Notes: generated by a model from the sequence alone, not told the origin. DNA of 64,000 nt from DATFVJ01 sp035517695 (GCA_035517695.1 DATIYI010000282.1:1-64000); one strand, 5' to 3'; counted from the stretch's first letter, positions 7,835-16,670 are shown. Numbers and translations: made by a program.

Positions 7835-8080
7835 GTTCAGCTGATCTCGGAGGCGCCGGGCACGATGCCACAGCAGGCGACTTTGACAGGCCAGGCACAA
7901 CGCCGGCCCGCGATTGGCCGGGCTGACAAGTGATCGCCAGGCGATCTCCGCGCGGACCCCGGGAGTTGATCTATGCCCAGTGCGGAAGGCGGGGCCAGCC
8001 GACCGCACGGTTGTGGGCCGACCGGTAGTGATCTATGTTTTTGCCACGCGCAATTAGCGTGTTACGGCTAGGGGGTCCAG

Positions 8081-8428
8081 ATGCAGTGCATAGCCTTTGC
8101 CACGCCCGTACTTCCGGGAAAGACCCAGACCGACCGCGACGCGATGCGATCGTGCACCGAGGGTGAGCGGAAGGCGGCGCATGAGTCGTCGCGGGAGCGG
8201 CACGGCATCAGCAGGGAGGCCGTGTGGCTTCAACAGACCCCCGGCGGCGATATGGCCGTGGTCTATCTGGAGGCCGACGACCTGCAGGCGGCCTTCGCTG
8301 GGCTTGGCTCCTCTCAGGAACCGTTCGACCAGTGGTTCCGCGAGCTGATCCGTGACGTCCACGGCATCGACCTCGCGCAAGGCTTCCCGCCGCCGGAGCA
8401 AATGGTGGACTACCGGCGTAGCCAGTAG
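8081..8428 (+). CDS. Conserved hypothetical protein, DUF6176-like
   Basis: 115 residues from ATG 8081, preceded by AGGGGG. It starts MQCIAFATPVLPGKTQTDR and contains RHGISREAVWLQQTPGGDMA and VVYLEADDLQAAF, a pattern I associate with DUF6176, small alpha/beta-barrel-like proteins without an assigned reaction. It ends at TAG 8428 and stands alone. Confidence 0.6.
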   Translation: MQCIAFATPVLPGKTQTDRDAMRSCTEGERKAAHESSRERHGISREAVWLQQTPGGDMAVVYLEADDLQAAFAGLGSSQEPFDQWFRELIRDVHGIDLAQGFPPPEQMVDYRRSQ

Positions 8429-8579
8429 GCGGGCAACCGGCTTGGCGCCGAGAGGCGGCACACCTGCGTCATACGCCCAAATCCTTGTTGCCGAGACCGA
8501 GTCACCGCCGTCAACTGCCACGTACAACTTCCACTGGCCTGGCACCGGCTCACCATCAGCCGCGGCGCGGCCGGGTCAG

Positions 8580-8943
8580 CTACCGGGCTCACGGCGAACC
8601 CAGTGACGAAATTCTTTTAGCCGCGGTCCCGCCGGGCCGGGCCGGAACACGAACCAGCCGCCCTCATGGCGGCCAGCTCCGCCGCCCGGCCGGCGTAAAC
8701 TCGCGGTGACAGGCACCACCCGGGCGGTGGCCGTCGCGGCGACGTCGGCCACCACCCGGCGGCCGCGGCGGGAGATGTCGTTGCCGCGCAGCGCCACCAG
8801 CTCGCCCGGCCACAGCCCGGCCCGATGCAGAACACCATCATGGCCAGCGCCGACGCGCGTTTGGCCGGGCCGCGCTGGGTCGCAGCTCGCGCTTCACCCG
8901 GAACCTGCGGTGCCGGGCGGTAATCTGCGCAACGCGTGCCATG
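8580..8943 (-). pseudogene. Fragment of a tyrosine recombinase/integrase-like gene
   Basis: Across two reading frames the minus strand encodes AKRASALAMMVFCIG, then GELVALRGNDISRRGRRVV and ARVVPVTASL, matching the arginine-containing core of tyrosine recombinases (usual form LRPGELxALRxxDI). The start region near 8943 and the end are in different frames, and the His-x-x-Arg and Tyr regions are missing. It is a decayed integrase, consistent with the tRNA-derived att scars upstream. Confidence 0.55.
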
Positions 8944-9048
8944 GCTCACCTTCCTCGCTTTGGTACATGCGCCGTGCGCGCCGCATGTCACCTCCGCGGA
9001 GTGCGGGGTGTCAGTGTGGTGGGACCCGGCAACGAGAGAATGTGACAG

Positions 9049-9984
9049 ATGGCCGACAGTGACTGGCTGGCAGCCGCCTTCGAGGAGCACCGCGATCACC
9101 TGCGGGCGGTGGCCTACCGCCTGCTCGGCTCGATGACTGACGCCGATGATGCGGTCCAGGACTCCTGGCTGCGGCTGACTGGCACGGATGCCAGCGAGGT
9201 CGAGAATCTCGGCGGCTGGCTGACAACAGTCGTCGCGCGGATGTCCCTCAACATGCTCCGGTCCCGCCGGTACCGGCGGGAGGAACCGGTCGGTGATTCG
9301 TGGCCAGGTGCCGCGGAGGGCGCGGCCAGAGCCGGCGCGGTAGCCGGGCCAGGCCGGGCTGGCGCGGCCGGCTGGGCGGGTGATCCGGAGGACGAGGCTG
9401 TGCTCGCAGACTCGGTCGGCCTCGCCCTGCTGGTTGTGCTCGACACGCTCACGCCGGCCGAGCGGCTCGCGTTCGTGCTGCACGACATGTTTGCCATGCC
9501 GTTCACCGACGTTGCGGCCGTGCTCGGGCGCTCGACGGATGCAACGCGGCAGCTCGCCAGCCGGGCCCGGCGCCGGGTCAGCGGTGCGCCCAGCCCGGAT
9601 CGCGCCGCCGACCTCGCCCGCCAGCGGGAGGTGGCCGCCGCGTTCCTCGCCGCATCCCGCGGCGGTGACCTCTCGGCCCTCGTCGCGCTGCTGGACTCCG
9701 ATGTCACGCTGACAGCCGATGCCGTCGCCGCCCCGTCCGGCAAGCCGGTTTTGCTCCGGGGCGCGCACAAGGTCGCCAGGGGCGCGCTCGCGTCGTCCGG
9801 CCGGGCCGGGCATTCCCGGCTGGCCGTGGTGGACGGGTCCGTGGGCATCGTATTCGCGCCCGCCGGCCGGCTGCAGGTCGTACTGGCCCTGAGGGTCAGC
9901 GCCGCGCACCGGATCACCGCCATCGAGGTGATAGCCGATCCCGACCGGCTGCGACGGCTGCGGCTGGCAGTCCTGCCGGGCTAG
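9049..9984 (+). CDS. ECF RNA polymerase sigma factor, SigJ/ECF41-like with SnoaL domain
   Basis: 311 residues. Region 2: FEEHRDHLRAVAYRLLGSMT, DADDAVQDSWLRL. Region 4: LDTLTPAERLAFVLHDMFAM, PFTDVAAVLGRSTDATRQLA. A C-terminal SnoaL-like domain starts near residue 195 (AAFLAASRGGDLSALVALLD), which defines the ECF41 group where this domain controls activity in place of a separate anti-sigma factor. A Gly/Ala-rich linker of about 35 residues separates regions 2 and 4. ECF41 genes usually sit by a carboxymuconolactone decarboxylase or oxidoreductase; here the neighbour is a broken RibD-like reductase. Its stop codon is inside a 17-bp repeat. Confidence 0.92.
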   Translation: MADSDWLAAAFEEHRDHLRAVAYRLLGSMTDADDAVQDSWLRLTGTDASEVENLGGWLTTVVARMSLNMLRSRRYRREEPVGDSWPGAAEGAARAGAVAGPGRAGAAGWAGDPEDEAVLADSVGLALLVVLDTLTPAERLAFVLHDMFAMPFTDVAAVLGRSTDATRQLASRARRRVSGAPSPDRAADLARQREVAAAFLAASRGGDLSALVALLDSDVTLTADAVAAPSGKPVLLRGAHKVARGALASSGRAGHSRLAVVDGSVGIVFAPAGRLQVVLALRVSAAHRITAIEVIADPDRLRRLRLAVLPG

Positions 9985-10023
9985 CCATGCTGCCGGGCTA
10001 GCCATGCTGCCGGGCTAGCCATG
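9973..10023. repeat. 17-bp tandem repeat, three perfect copies across a stop codon
   Basis: CTGCCGGGCTAGCCATG is repeated exactly at 9973-9989, 9990-10006 and 10007-10023. The TAG of the first unit is the stop codon of the sigma factor gene (9982-9984). Confidence 0.95.
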
Positions 10024-10166
10024 CCGCGGGACTTAGCCGTCATGAGCTGGCTCCAAGGGCGGTAGACGCGCGTCGGAGACGGTGGCTCGCGGTCAGATTT
10101 CGCCTGCCTCGTGCTCGGTGAGCCGCCCTGACCGGAGAACGCCCGTGTCCGATAAACACGACGAGC

Positions 10167-10695
10167 TCATCGGACGACACGCAGCCAGAGGTTCGTCGCT
10201 CGTTGCGCGTGGGTCAGGCTGACGCGTTCGAGCTTGACGTTGGTCCGGCCCCGGGATTCGAACAGCCGCCGTCGCCGAGCAGGACGGGCGCGATGCACAC
10301 GAGGATCTCGTCGCGCACGCCCGCCTCGAGGCACTGCCGAGCAGTGCTGGCGCCGAGGATGTTGACGTAGCGGCGGCCTTGGCCGCGGCGACGCCGCTGC
10401 CCAGGTCACCGACGAAGGTGATACCAGGCACCGGGGTGTCCGGGGCGTGGTGGGCAAGCACGAACTGTGGGCCTGTCCACCCTCCGCCGAAGGGCTTGCC
10501 TTCCTTGGCCGCGCCCTTGTGCGGATCGTCACCGCGGAAGGTGCGGTTGCCGACGGGAAGCGCGCCGATCTTACCGATGACCTCGTCCACCGTCGGGTTG
10601 GGCCCGAGGTGCTCGGTCAACCAGGACATATCACCACCTGGGCCGGCGATGAACCCGTCCAGTGACATGGTGGCCGAATAGAGCATCTTGCCCAT
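10167..10695 (-). pseudogene. Dihydrofolate reductase/RibD C-terminal domain family protein, frameshifted
   Basis: The start at 10695 gives MGKMLYSATMSLDGFIAGPG and further RibD_C/DHFR-like sequence (TGPQFVLAHHAPDTPVPGIT) to about residue 105. Then the frame must change near 10375 to read NILGASTARQCLEAG and EILVCIAPVLLGDG, and again near 10265 to read RLFESRGRTNVKLERVSLT to a TGA at 10167. With two shifts, no active reductase can be made. It is convergent with the ECF41 sigma gene, whose relatives often pair with such enzymes. Confidence 0.75.
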
Positions 10696-11126
10696 GATCT
10701 ACCTCCGCCGAGATCAATTAGTTGACCCTTGTCGAGACGGCCGGCCGCACCCAAACTCATGGGGTCGGTCGTGGCAAACCAGGGGCAGAGCCACCGCCGG
10801 GAACAGGCCACGGCCCGCCGGGCCACAACCTCGCGAGCAGCACCCGCATGCTCGAAAAGGGTGGACACTCGCCGTGCCAGCCCTGGTGACGGCCGGTGAT
10901 CCCAGCGCTAAACGCGGCGCCTCTGGCCGCTCCGGCGCCGGCCGAGTGCGGCGCCCGGCGGGTGGCCGAGCCCAGCAGCCACCGGCGGACATCAGCTTGT
11001 CGCGAGATTGCCCAAGCGGTGCGGTCGGGCCGCGCCCGTCGAAAGGATGGCCATGCAGCGGGGGCTGCCTAACCGATGTAAAGTGCGGGCCATCAGGGAT
11101 CCCTGCCAATGTATGCGGAGGATGTC
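10696..11126. other. Intergenic region without a supported gene
   Basis: Only composition-driven open frames are seen here. A minus-strand MSTLFEHAG start at about 10868 recalls truncated globins, but the similarity breaks off at once. Confidence 0.4.
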
Positions 11127-11375
11127 ATGGCTGCTATGAAACAGTGGAGCGATCTCAGCAAGCGCAACCGCAGCCTACTCATCGCCGCGGCAGTTGCCGA
11201 AGGCTGCCTCAAGACGGCGGCGCTCATCGACATCAAGCGTCGGCCAGCTAGTCAGATCCGAGGCTCGAAGTGGATATGGGCGACGGTCGTGGTAGTCGTC
11301 AACTCCTTCGGGGGCGCGCCTATCTCCTACTTCGTCTTTGGGCGGCGGCGGCAGCCTAGGTTCCAGCCCGAATGA
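11127..11375 (+). CDS. PLDc_N-like small membrane protein
   Basis: An 82-residue protein from ATG 11127 with an excellent GGAGG 5-6 bp upstream; the longer frame from 11109 is rejected. It has two hydrophobic helices (SLLIAAAVAEGCLKTAALID and ATVVVVVNSFGGAPISYFVF) separated by DIKRRPASQIRGSKWIW. This resembles the PLDc_N domain found as small standalone membrane proteins in actinobacteria. Function is unknown. Confidence 0.7.
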   Translation: MAAMKQWSDLSKRNRSLLIAAAVAEGCLKTAALIDIKRRPASQIRGSKWIWATVVVVVNSFGGAPISYFVFGRRRQPRFQPE

Positions 11376-11448
11376 TGCGCGCAGTACATGAGCACCGCCA
11401 CGGGCATCACGCGCACCGGGAGGCGCAGGGGTCGCCTGGCTGACGCCC

Positions 11449-12192
11449 GTGTCGGTCCCAACCATGGTGACGAGCATCGGCACGTCCGGCTGGAGTTATG
11501 ACCATTGGGAGCCGGAGCTTTACCCACCCGGTCTTCCTGCGCGGGATCGGCTTGCCCGTTACGCAGCGACGTTCTCGACTGTGGAGCTCAACAGTAGCTT
11601 CTACCGCTGGCCCAGGCCTTCGGTCTTCCGTGGCTGGCAGCGCATGCTGCCTGACGGCTTTCGCCTGTCGGTCAAGGCCGCGCGCGGTCTTACGCACGGC
11701 AAGCGGCTGCACGCACCCGAGGCATGGGCACAACGCATCGCGGCCGGCTGGCACGAGCTAGGGGAAAGGCGCGCCGTTCTGCTTGTCCAGCTCGGACCTG
11801 CCCACCAGCGGGACGACTCCCGGCTGGCCTATTTCCTGCAGGTGCTTCCCGAGTGGATGCGAGTCGCGGTGGAGTTTCGTCATCCCAGCTGGCAACAGGA
11901 AGATGTCTTCGCGCTGCTCGCAGAGCATGGCGCTGCTTACTGCGTCATGAGCGGCGCGCACCTGCCGTGCGTTCTGCGAACGACGGCAGCCTTTGCCTAC
12001 GTCCGTATGCACGGCCCGGATGACCATCATCTGTACGGCGGTTCGTACAGCGACGGCAACCTGATGTGGTGGGCCGACCGGATACGAGAATGGGAACGGA
12101 TGGGCAAAGACGTCTTCGTGTACTTCAACAACGACGGCCAGGCCAATGCCGTGCGTAACGCACGCACCCTACGTGGCATGCTCGGCCAGTAG
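11449..12192 (+). CDS. DUF72 family protein
   Basis: About 247 residues. It has the DUF72 hallmark IGTSGWSYDHWEPELYPPGL, FSTVELNSSFYRWP, the middle AVEFRHPSWQQEDVF, and AYVRMHGPDDHHLYGGSYSD with a closing YFNNDGQANAVRNA. DUF72 (YecE-like) proteins have a TIM-barrel-like fold and no firmly assigned reaction. The start is GTG 11449 or ATG 11464; neither has a strong ribosome binding site. The length is typical for the family. Confidence 0.92.
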   Translation: MSVPTMVTSIGTSGWSYDHWEPELYPPGLPARDRLARYAATFSTVELNSSFYRWPRPSVFRGWQRMLPDGFRLSVKAARGLTHGKRLHAPEAWAQRIAAGWHELGERRAVLLVQLGPAHQRDDSRLAYFLQVLPEWMRVAVEFRHPSWQQEDVFALLAEHGAAYCVMSGAHLPCVLRTTAAFAYVRMHGPDDHHLYGGSYSDGNLMWWADRIREWERMGKDVFVYFNNDGQANAVRNARTLRGMLGQ

Positions 12193-12958
12193 GGTCACAG
12201 CTCAGCCGCCGACCGCGAGAACGGCCAGGATCCCGGCACGGCGCCCGAGTCCCGGCAGGCGCGATTCGCCGAGCGGATCGGTGCGCCGAGGAGGCCGTAT
12301 CGCCTCGGCCGCGGCACCTCCCGCGCGCTGTACGACCGCGCCGCGCGGCGCACTACCAGCATTCCCGAGCGGCGCTACCTCAAGTCGCGAGCCAGCCACC
12401 TGAAGTAAGGCCGGACTAACCCCCGATTACAGCGTCGAGCGCAGCGATACCAGGGCTGATACGTGAATTGGCGGATTCTCATCGAGCAGTGCGCGGGGCC
12501 GCTACAGTCTGCGGGGATCCCGGGGGCTGTCGCCCCGGGACAATACAGTTTTAGCCTTAACGGCCGCGCCACCTGTCACTTGCATCATGGTCAGTACTGG
12601 TCGTCGATACCAAGATCCACATCGACGGGGACGCTCGTAGGCCCGCGAATCAGTGCTTGACGCAGACATAGCTCCCGAGCGAACGATTTCTCGCCGGCCA
12701 GGACCTCCAGGATGCTGCGAGCAGCGCTCGCGGGCCGCGAGCGAGCCCAGCTGAAGCGCTTGCGCCAGGTCGAGCAAACCGGAGGTCCGGCCGTGGGCGG
12801 CAGGCAGTGGCCTGTCAGAGGACCGTCCAGGTTTGTTTGCTCGCGACTGGGTAGGGAGGGGCGGAGCGCGCGGCCGTGGCCGTCCTAGTGCAGGCCAGAG
12901 GGGCCCGCCGGGGTCGCCGCGCGCTGGACGACAACTGCAATCGACGTGAGGAGCTGTC
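12193..12958. other. 766-bp intergenic region with one GC hairpin
   Basis: No gene is supported on either strand. A perfect 8-bp stem, TCCCGGGG (12518-12525) with CCCCGGGA (12533-12540), could act as a terminator but has only a weak T-run after it. The minus strand near 12700-12780 reads LLDLAQALQLGSLAARER but is broken by frame changes, so it may be an unidentified gene remnant. Confidence 0.4.
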
Positions 12959-13243
12959 GTGCTTACGCTAACGCGCCCCGCACTTGAGGCCATCCGCACC
13001 CTTACCACCCAGCCCGGGCTGCCCACCGAAACGGGGTTGCGTATCGCTCCGGACGGCGGCGACGGGGGATCGCTGACGCTGGCCGTCTCCGATGGACCGC
13101 AGATCGGCGACGAGGTCATCGAATCAGAAGGCGTGCGCGTGTTCGTGCAATCAGACGCCGCCGTCGTGCTCGATGACAAGTCGCTCGACGCGGAGGTCGA
13201 CGATCAGGGCGTGACCTTCCGCCTCGGCCTGCAGCCCGAGTAA
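12959..13243 (+). CDS. HesB/IscA-like (iron-sulfur biogenesis fold) protein without cysteines
   Basis: 94 residues from GTG 12959 with GAGGAG 5 bp upstream. The sequence MLTLTRPALEAIRTLT, TGLRIAPDG, LAVSDGPQIGDEVIESEGVR and a closing GVTFRLGLQPE follow the HesB/IscA fold. IscA-type carriers use three conserved Cys to hold iron-sulfur clusters; this protein has no Cys at all, so it cannot bind a cluster in the usual way. Cys-free versions are common in actinobacteria. Its role is unknown. Confidence 0.8.
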   Translation: MLTLTRPALEAIRTLTTQPGLPTETGLRIAPDGGDGGSLTLAVSDGPQIGDEVIESEGVRVFVQSDAAVVLDDKSLDAEVDDQGVTFRLGLQPE

Positions 13244-13352
13244 TCCGCCGCACCAGCGGCCGCCCTAGCTAGTCGCGGTCGCCCATGCCTGACGACGGTC
13301 AGAACCTGGCCTCGAGCCCGGGCCGCCCGTGCCACCCCGATGGCCCGTGCCT

Positions 13353-15233
13353 TCATGAGGGCCAGTCACGGCGGAGGTTACTTCGGTCAGTTGCCTTGAT
13401 CGGCGCCCGAACGCCTGCCGCCCCGGCGATCTGCCTGACGGTGTCGATCGTGTCGGCATCTGCGCCGCGCTTGTCCGGACGGTACCTGATGACGCGAGCG
13501 AACCGAAGCGCGAGGCCGCCGGGATATCGTGGGCTGCTCTGCACGCCGTCGAAGGCGATCTCAACGACCAACTCGGGCCGGACCCGGACGACCCAGTCGG
13601 CGTTGCCGGCCGGTCCAGAACTGCCAGGCGGATTGGCTAGCTCGAGCAGTCGCTCCGTCTGCCACGTCAGAGTCTCGTCCGTCAGCCCCTTGAACGTCTT
13701 GCCCAGCATCACGTGCCCGCCGGTGGCAGGATCACGCGCGGCGAGGTGCAGATTCGACAGCCTGCCGCGGCGCCTGCCGTGACCCCACTCGGCGGCGATT
13801 ACCACGAGATCGAGCGTATGCCGAGGCTTAACCTTGATCCATCCGGGGCCGCGGCGCCCCGCCGCATAGGGCGCCCCGAGAGACTTGACGAGCACTCCCT
13901 CGTGACCGCGCGCGATCGCGTCGTCGAAGAACCCCGTCGCCTCCGTCGCCGTGTCCGTGACGATGCGGGGGATGACGAGATCGCTGGGAATGGTGGCTGC
14001 AAGGTGTGCATACCGCTGCGCGCCGGGCGTGTCGACCAGGTCCGCACCGTCCAGGTGCAGCAGGTCAAAGAAGAAAGCGGTGAGCGGAACCTCAGCGGCC
14101 AGCCTTGCGACGTCACTGCGGTTTCCCGCGCGCCCGGCCGTCACCTGGAAGGGGCGGGGGCGCCCGTCGGCGCCGAGTGCGATGATCTCGCCGTCCAGCA
14201 CCACGGATCGGGCTGGCAGCGCAGCCACCGCCGTGACCACCTCTGGTACCCGGGCGGTGATGTCGTCGAGAGTGCGGGTGAAGACCGCAACGTCGCCGCC
14301 GTCCTTGTGGACTTGGACCCTGATCCCGTCGATCTTCCACTCCACCGCGGCCGGGCAGACACGTTCGAACGCCGCCTGGACGTTGTCCGCGGAACCGGCC
14401 AGCATCGGCTGGAGCGGGCGCCCAACCCGCAGCCTGAAGCTGCGCAGTGCCCTGAGCGCCGCGTCTGGCGTGATGGTCTCGGCCGCTGGGCCCGCGCCGT
14501 CATCCGCGGTGGGGCTGGGGCCCATGGCGAGTGCTGCCGAGGCGACCGCGAGCAGTGACCCGCCAAGCATGTGCGCTCGCCGCACCTCGCCGGCGGGGAC
14601 GTCCGCGGCCGCCGCGATTGCCTCGACCATGACACCCTCGAGCGCACCCTGGCGCAGGTCGCCGGCTAGAAGCCGGGTCAGGAAGGACCGCTCGGCGTCG
14701 TTCGCGCCCCGGTACAGGGCGGCGAGGAGCCGACGCCGTTCCGCCTGCGATCCCACGCCTGCGGCCGCGCCGATTCGCGCGAACGCCTCGTCAACCTCGG
14801 TGAGGGTGAGTGCGGGTGGCGGCGACGTGCCGTCCGGCACGCCCGCAGCGCCCGCCTGGACGGTGCCCGCCTGGACGGCGAACGCGTCTACTGCCTGGCC
14901 CGGTCCTGCCTGGCCCGGTCCTGCCTGGCCCGGTCCTGCCTGGCCCGGTCCTGCCTGGCCCGGTCCTGCCTGGACGGGATCTGCCTGGACGGAAGTGTCT
15001 GGCCGGGTGGCAGTACCTTCACCGGGCCACGAGCCGCCTGCGATGTCCCGCAGCGCGGCGTAGCCGATGCCGATCTGGCGCTGGCGAAGTTCCCCGGAAA
15101 GGAATGCGACCGCCGCTGGCACCTCCGCAGGTTCCGCGCGGCGCAGCAGGTTCGCGATCGCCTCAATCTTGGCGCGGCGGGACGAGGTCGCCGCCACTGC
15201 GACGGATGTCTGTACCAGGTCGTCGAGCAGCAC
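13353..15233 (-). CDS. ligB: ATP-dependent DNA ligase, LigB-type
   Basis: The nucleotidyltransferase motif I is EWKIDGIRVQVHKDG, with the Lys that becomes adenylated. Motif III is VVLDGEIIALG, motif IV is FFFDLLHLDG, motif V is GHEGVLVKSL, and a C-terminal OB-fold ends near LALRFARVIRYRPDK. An N-terminal DNA-binding domain of about 200 residues is interrupted by a repeat-encoded, Gln/Ala/Gly/Pro-rich linker of about 60 residues, which explains a length above the usual 510 or so. The start is best placed at GTG 15233 (VLLDDLVQTS), matching the family start; an upstream TTG at 15314 is in frame. ATP-dependent ligases of this type are accessory to NAD-dependent LigA. Confidence 0.9.
   Translation of the reverse strand: MLLDDLVQTSVAVAATSSRRAKIEAIANLLRRAEPAEVPAAVAFLSGELRQRQIGIGYAALRDIAGGSWPGEGTATRPDTSVQADPVQAGPGQAGPGQAGPGQAGPGQAGPGQAVDAFAVQAGTVQAGAAGVPDGTSPPPALTLTEVDEAFARIGAAAGVGSQAERRRLLAALYRGANDAERSFLTRLLAGDLRQGALEGVMVEAIAAAADVPAGEVRRAHMLGGSLLAVASAALAMGPSPTADDGAGPAAETITPDAALRALRSFRLRVGRPLQPMLAGSADNVQAAFERVCPAAVEWKIDGIRVQVHKDGGDVAVFTRTLDDITARVPEVVTAVAALPARSVVLDGEIIALGADGRPRPFQVTAGRAGNRSDVARLAAEVPLTAFFFDLLHLDGADLVDTPGAQRYAHLAATIPSDLVIPRIVTDTATEATGFFDDAIARGHEGVLVKSLGAPYAAGRRGPGWIKVKPRHTLDLVVIAAEWGHGRRRGRLSNLHLAARDPATGGHVMLGKTFKGLTDETLTWQTERLLELANPPGSSGPAGNADWVVRVRPELVVEIAFDGVQSSPRYPGGLALRFARVIRYRPDKRGADADTIDTVRQIAGAAGVRAPIKATDRSNLRRDWPS
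14892..14966. repeat. 15-bp tandem repeat in the DNA ligase gene, five copies
   Basis: TGCCTGGCCCGGTCC is repeated five times without error, followed by two diverged copies (TGCCTGGACGGGATC and a partial). On the coding strand each unit gives GPGQA. The repeat lies between helices of the ligase N-terminal domain and keeps the frame. Confidence 0.95.
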
Positions 15234-15446
15234 TCTCGCATTGTGCCCGACGGCACTGACACTATGGGCAGGGCCGACCCCCGATGGGTGCGCGTCAATT
15301 TTGTAGGTAACCAAGATTGTTTAGTTTAGTGGGTTTGGCTGGCCAGGCAGATGGCTTCTGGTTGTGCGGCGCGTATCAGGTCCGGTCTTCGGGCGCCTCA
15401 TCGAGATGACGGCCAGGAACGGACTCGGATCGAAGCCTGGCGGCGG

Positions 15447-15800
15447 CTAGCCACGTGGCGACGATCCGCGGCGTGCGGCCAGCGTGAACGCTCCTTTGAC
15501 GGCCGAGAGCACGGCCGGTGTCGCCGTGGCCTTGTCTATCGGGGCGGACGGGTTCCGGGCGAGAACCGCGACGACGTAGCTGTGCCCGGTCCGGGTAGTG
15601 GCCATGTAGGCAGAGGTCAGGACTCCCGGCTCGGATCCGCCCTTGAGCCAGGTCGTCTGCCACTGGGTCCGGGTCAAGTCCGAGGCTCCCGTCGTTGATC
15701 TGGAGCTCTCGTGGACATAGCCGTTGATCACCAGCGCGATCCCAAGCGACCGGTGCGACGGCGCGGCGCCCACGACCGGCGGGAACCTTGACGCCGTCCA
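15447..15800 (-). pseudogene. C-terminal remnant of a serine hydrolase (class A beta-lactamase-like)
   Basis: The minus strand reads WLKGGSEPGVLTSAYMATTR then TGHSYVVAVLARNPSAPID, which matches the last third of penicillin-binding/beta-lactamase-like serine hydrolases (the KGG segment corresponds to the KTG box). Upstream of about 15760 the frame turns into unrelated sequence, and the SxxK region is absent. It stops at 15447. Confidence 0.55.
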
Positions 15801-15807
15801 TTGAAAG

Positions 15808-15828
15808 TGATAATCATTTTCATTATCG
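15808..15828. promoter_or_regulatory. Fur-family (Fur/Zur-like) operator without an intact target gene
   Basis: TGATAATCATTTTCATTATCG is AT-rich against a GC-rich background and agrees with the classical Fur box (GATAATGATAATCATTATC) at 16 of 19 positions of its core. The flanks hold the serine hydrolase remnant on one side and no recognisable gene on the other. Confidence 0.55.
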
Positions 15829-16026
15829 GAACGCCCGCCCATGACCGGAAACGTTGCCTGGCTGTGGGTTGCCAGCGGCCGCACTCGGACGCGGTGAGGA
15901 CGATGGCGCCGAAATGGCGTCGCTTTCGAACCGGATCCAGTCCGTCCCTGGCATCCCGAGGCTCGTCGTGACTCTTGGTTCGGCCAGCGCCCGGATCCCG
16001 GCGATGGGCAAGACTTGGAGGATCGT

Positions 16027-16413
16027 ATGTCGCTAACTGTCACCCCTCAACTGGTTCGGCAAGCGCGTGATGGTGAAATCGGGGACGAGGTGTTCGTCGC
16101 GTGCGTTGCCGCATCGCTGCCGTACGCCTGGTCGGTGATCCATGGACTCACCGACCGCCTGCATGCGAGCGGCGCCGAGTTCGCTGACAACACCACGCCG
16201 CCCCCTGATGAGGCGTCCAGGGGCGAGTTGCTCCGGCTGCTGGCAAGCGATGCCATCCGTGCGGCTGTCGAGAGGCACCTGGGAGTGCGGCTGGCATTCC
16301 AGAACTGCCATCGCGCCGCTGTCTTCCTTCCTAGCGCGGAGGGCGCCTACAACAAGTTCGTCACTCCACGCGCCCAGATTCTGAACCAGAGCCCGGAACT
16401 GGTCAACTGCTGA
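16027..16413 (+). CDS. SCO5389 family protein
   Basis: 128 residues from ATG 16027 with a perfect GGAGG 6 bp upstream; an extension to 16015 is not needed. Conserved blocks: MSLTVTPQLVRQARDGEIGD, SGAEFADNTTPPPDE, GELLRLLASDAIRAAVERHLG, RLAFQNCHRAAVF, and the end AQILNQSPELVNC. This matches an actinobacterial family known by its Streptomyces member SCO5389, with no assigned biochemical function. No membrane segment or signal peptide is present. Confidence 0.85.
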   Translation: MSLTVTPQLVRQARDGEIGDEVFVACVAASLPYAWSVIHGLTDRLHASGAEFADNTTPPPDEASRGELLRLLASDAIRAAVERHLGVRLAFQNCHRAAVFLPSAEGAYNKFVTPRAQILNQSPELVNC

Positions 16414-16504
16414 GCTTAGTCCTGGCGGGCCGGCAAGTGAGCGTATTGCGCGGCGCGATCTCCGCACGCGCTGTCCCCGCATCCGCCATCCCGCATGCAC
16501 CGAC

Positions 16505-16645
16505 AGTCAGGGCACTCTGGCTCAGGAGTCAGGGTGCCCTGGCCGTCAGGGCGTGCCGTGAGGGCATGTGCTCCGCGGACGCGCGTGTCGTGAGGGGGTG
16601 CGTCCCGCCAGGACGCGCGTCCCGCCAGGACGGGTGCGCGTGAGG
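16505..16645. repeat. Degenerate 17-bp-period tandem repeat between convergent genes
   Basis: The clearest copies are TGCGTCCCGCCAGGACG and CGCGTCCCGCCAGGACG at about 16599-16632. Weaker 17-bp-spaced copies (GTGAGGG, CAGGG words) extend upstream to about 16505. The CGTCC/GGACG halves make each unit able to fold. The repeat fills the gap between the SCO5389-type gene and the end of the DUF5324 gene. Confidence 0.75.
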
Positions 16646-16670
16646 TCGCCTGCCGTCTCAACGTGGCTAC

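Noticed and set aside
8617..10005. 462-codon minus-strand frame opposite the sigma factor
   Set aside because: It is the shadow of the ECF41 gene over most of its length; only the integrase-like segment below 8943 has real similarity, and that is in mixed frames.
10617..10868. Minus-strand frame beginning MSTLFEHAG, reminiscent of truncated globins
   Set aside because: Similarity covers fewer than ten residues and the rest is composition-driven sequence overlapping the reductase remnant.
14892..14966. CRISPR or regulatory array
   Set aside because: Units are contiguous, in frame, and translated inside the ligase gene.
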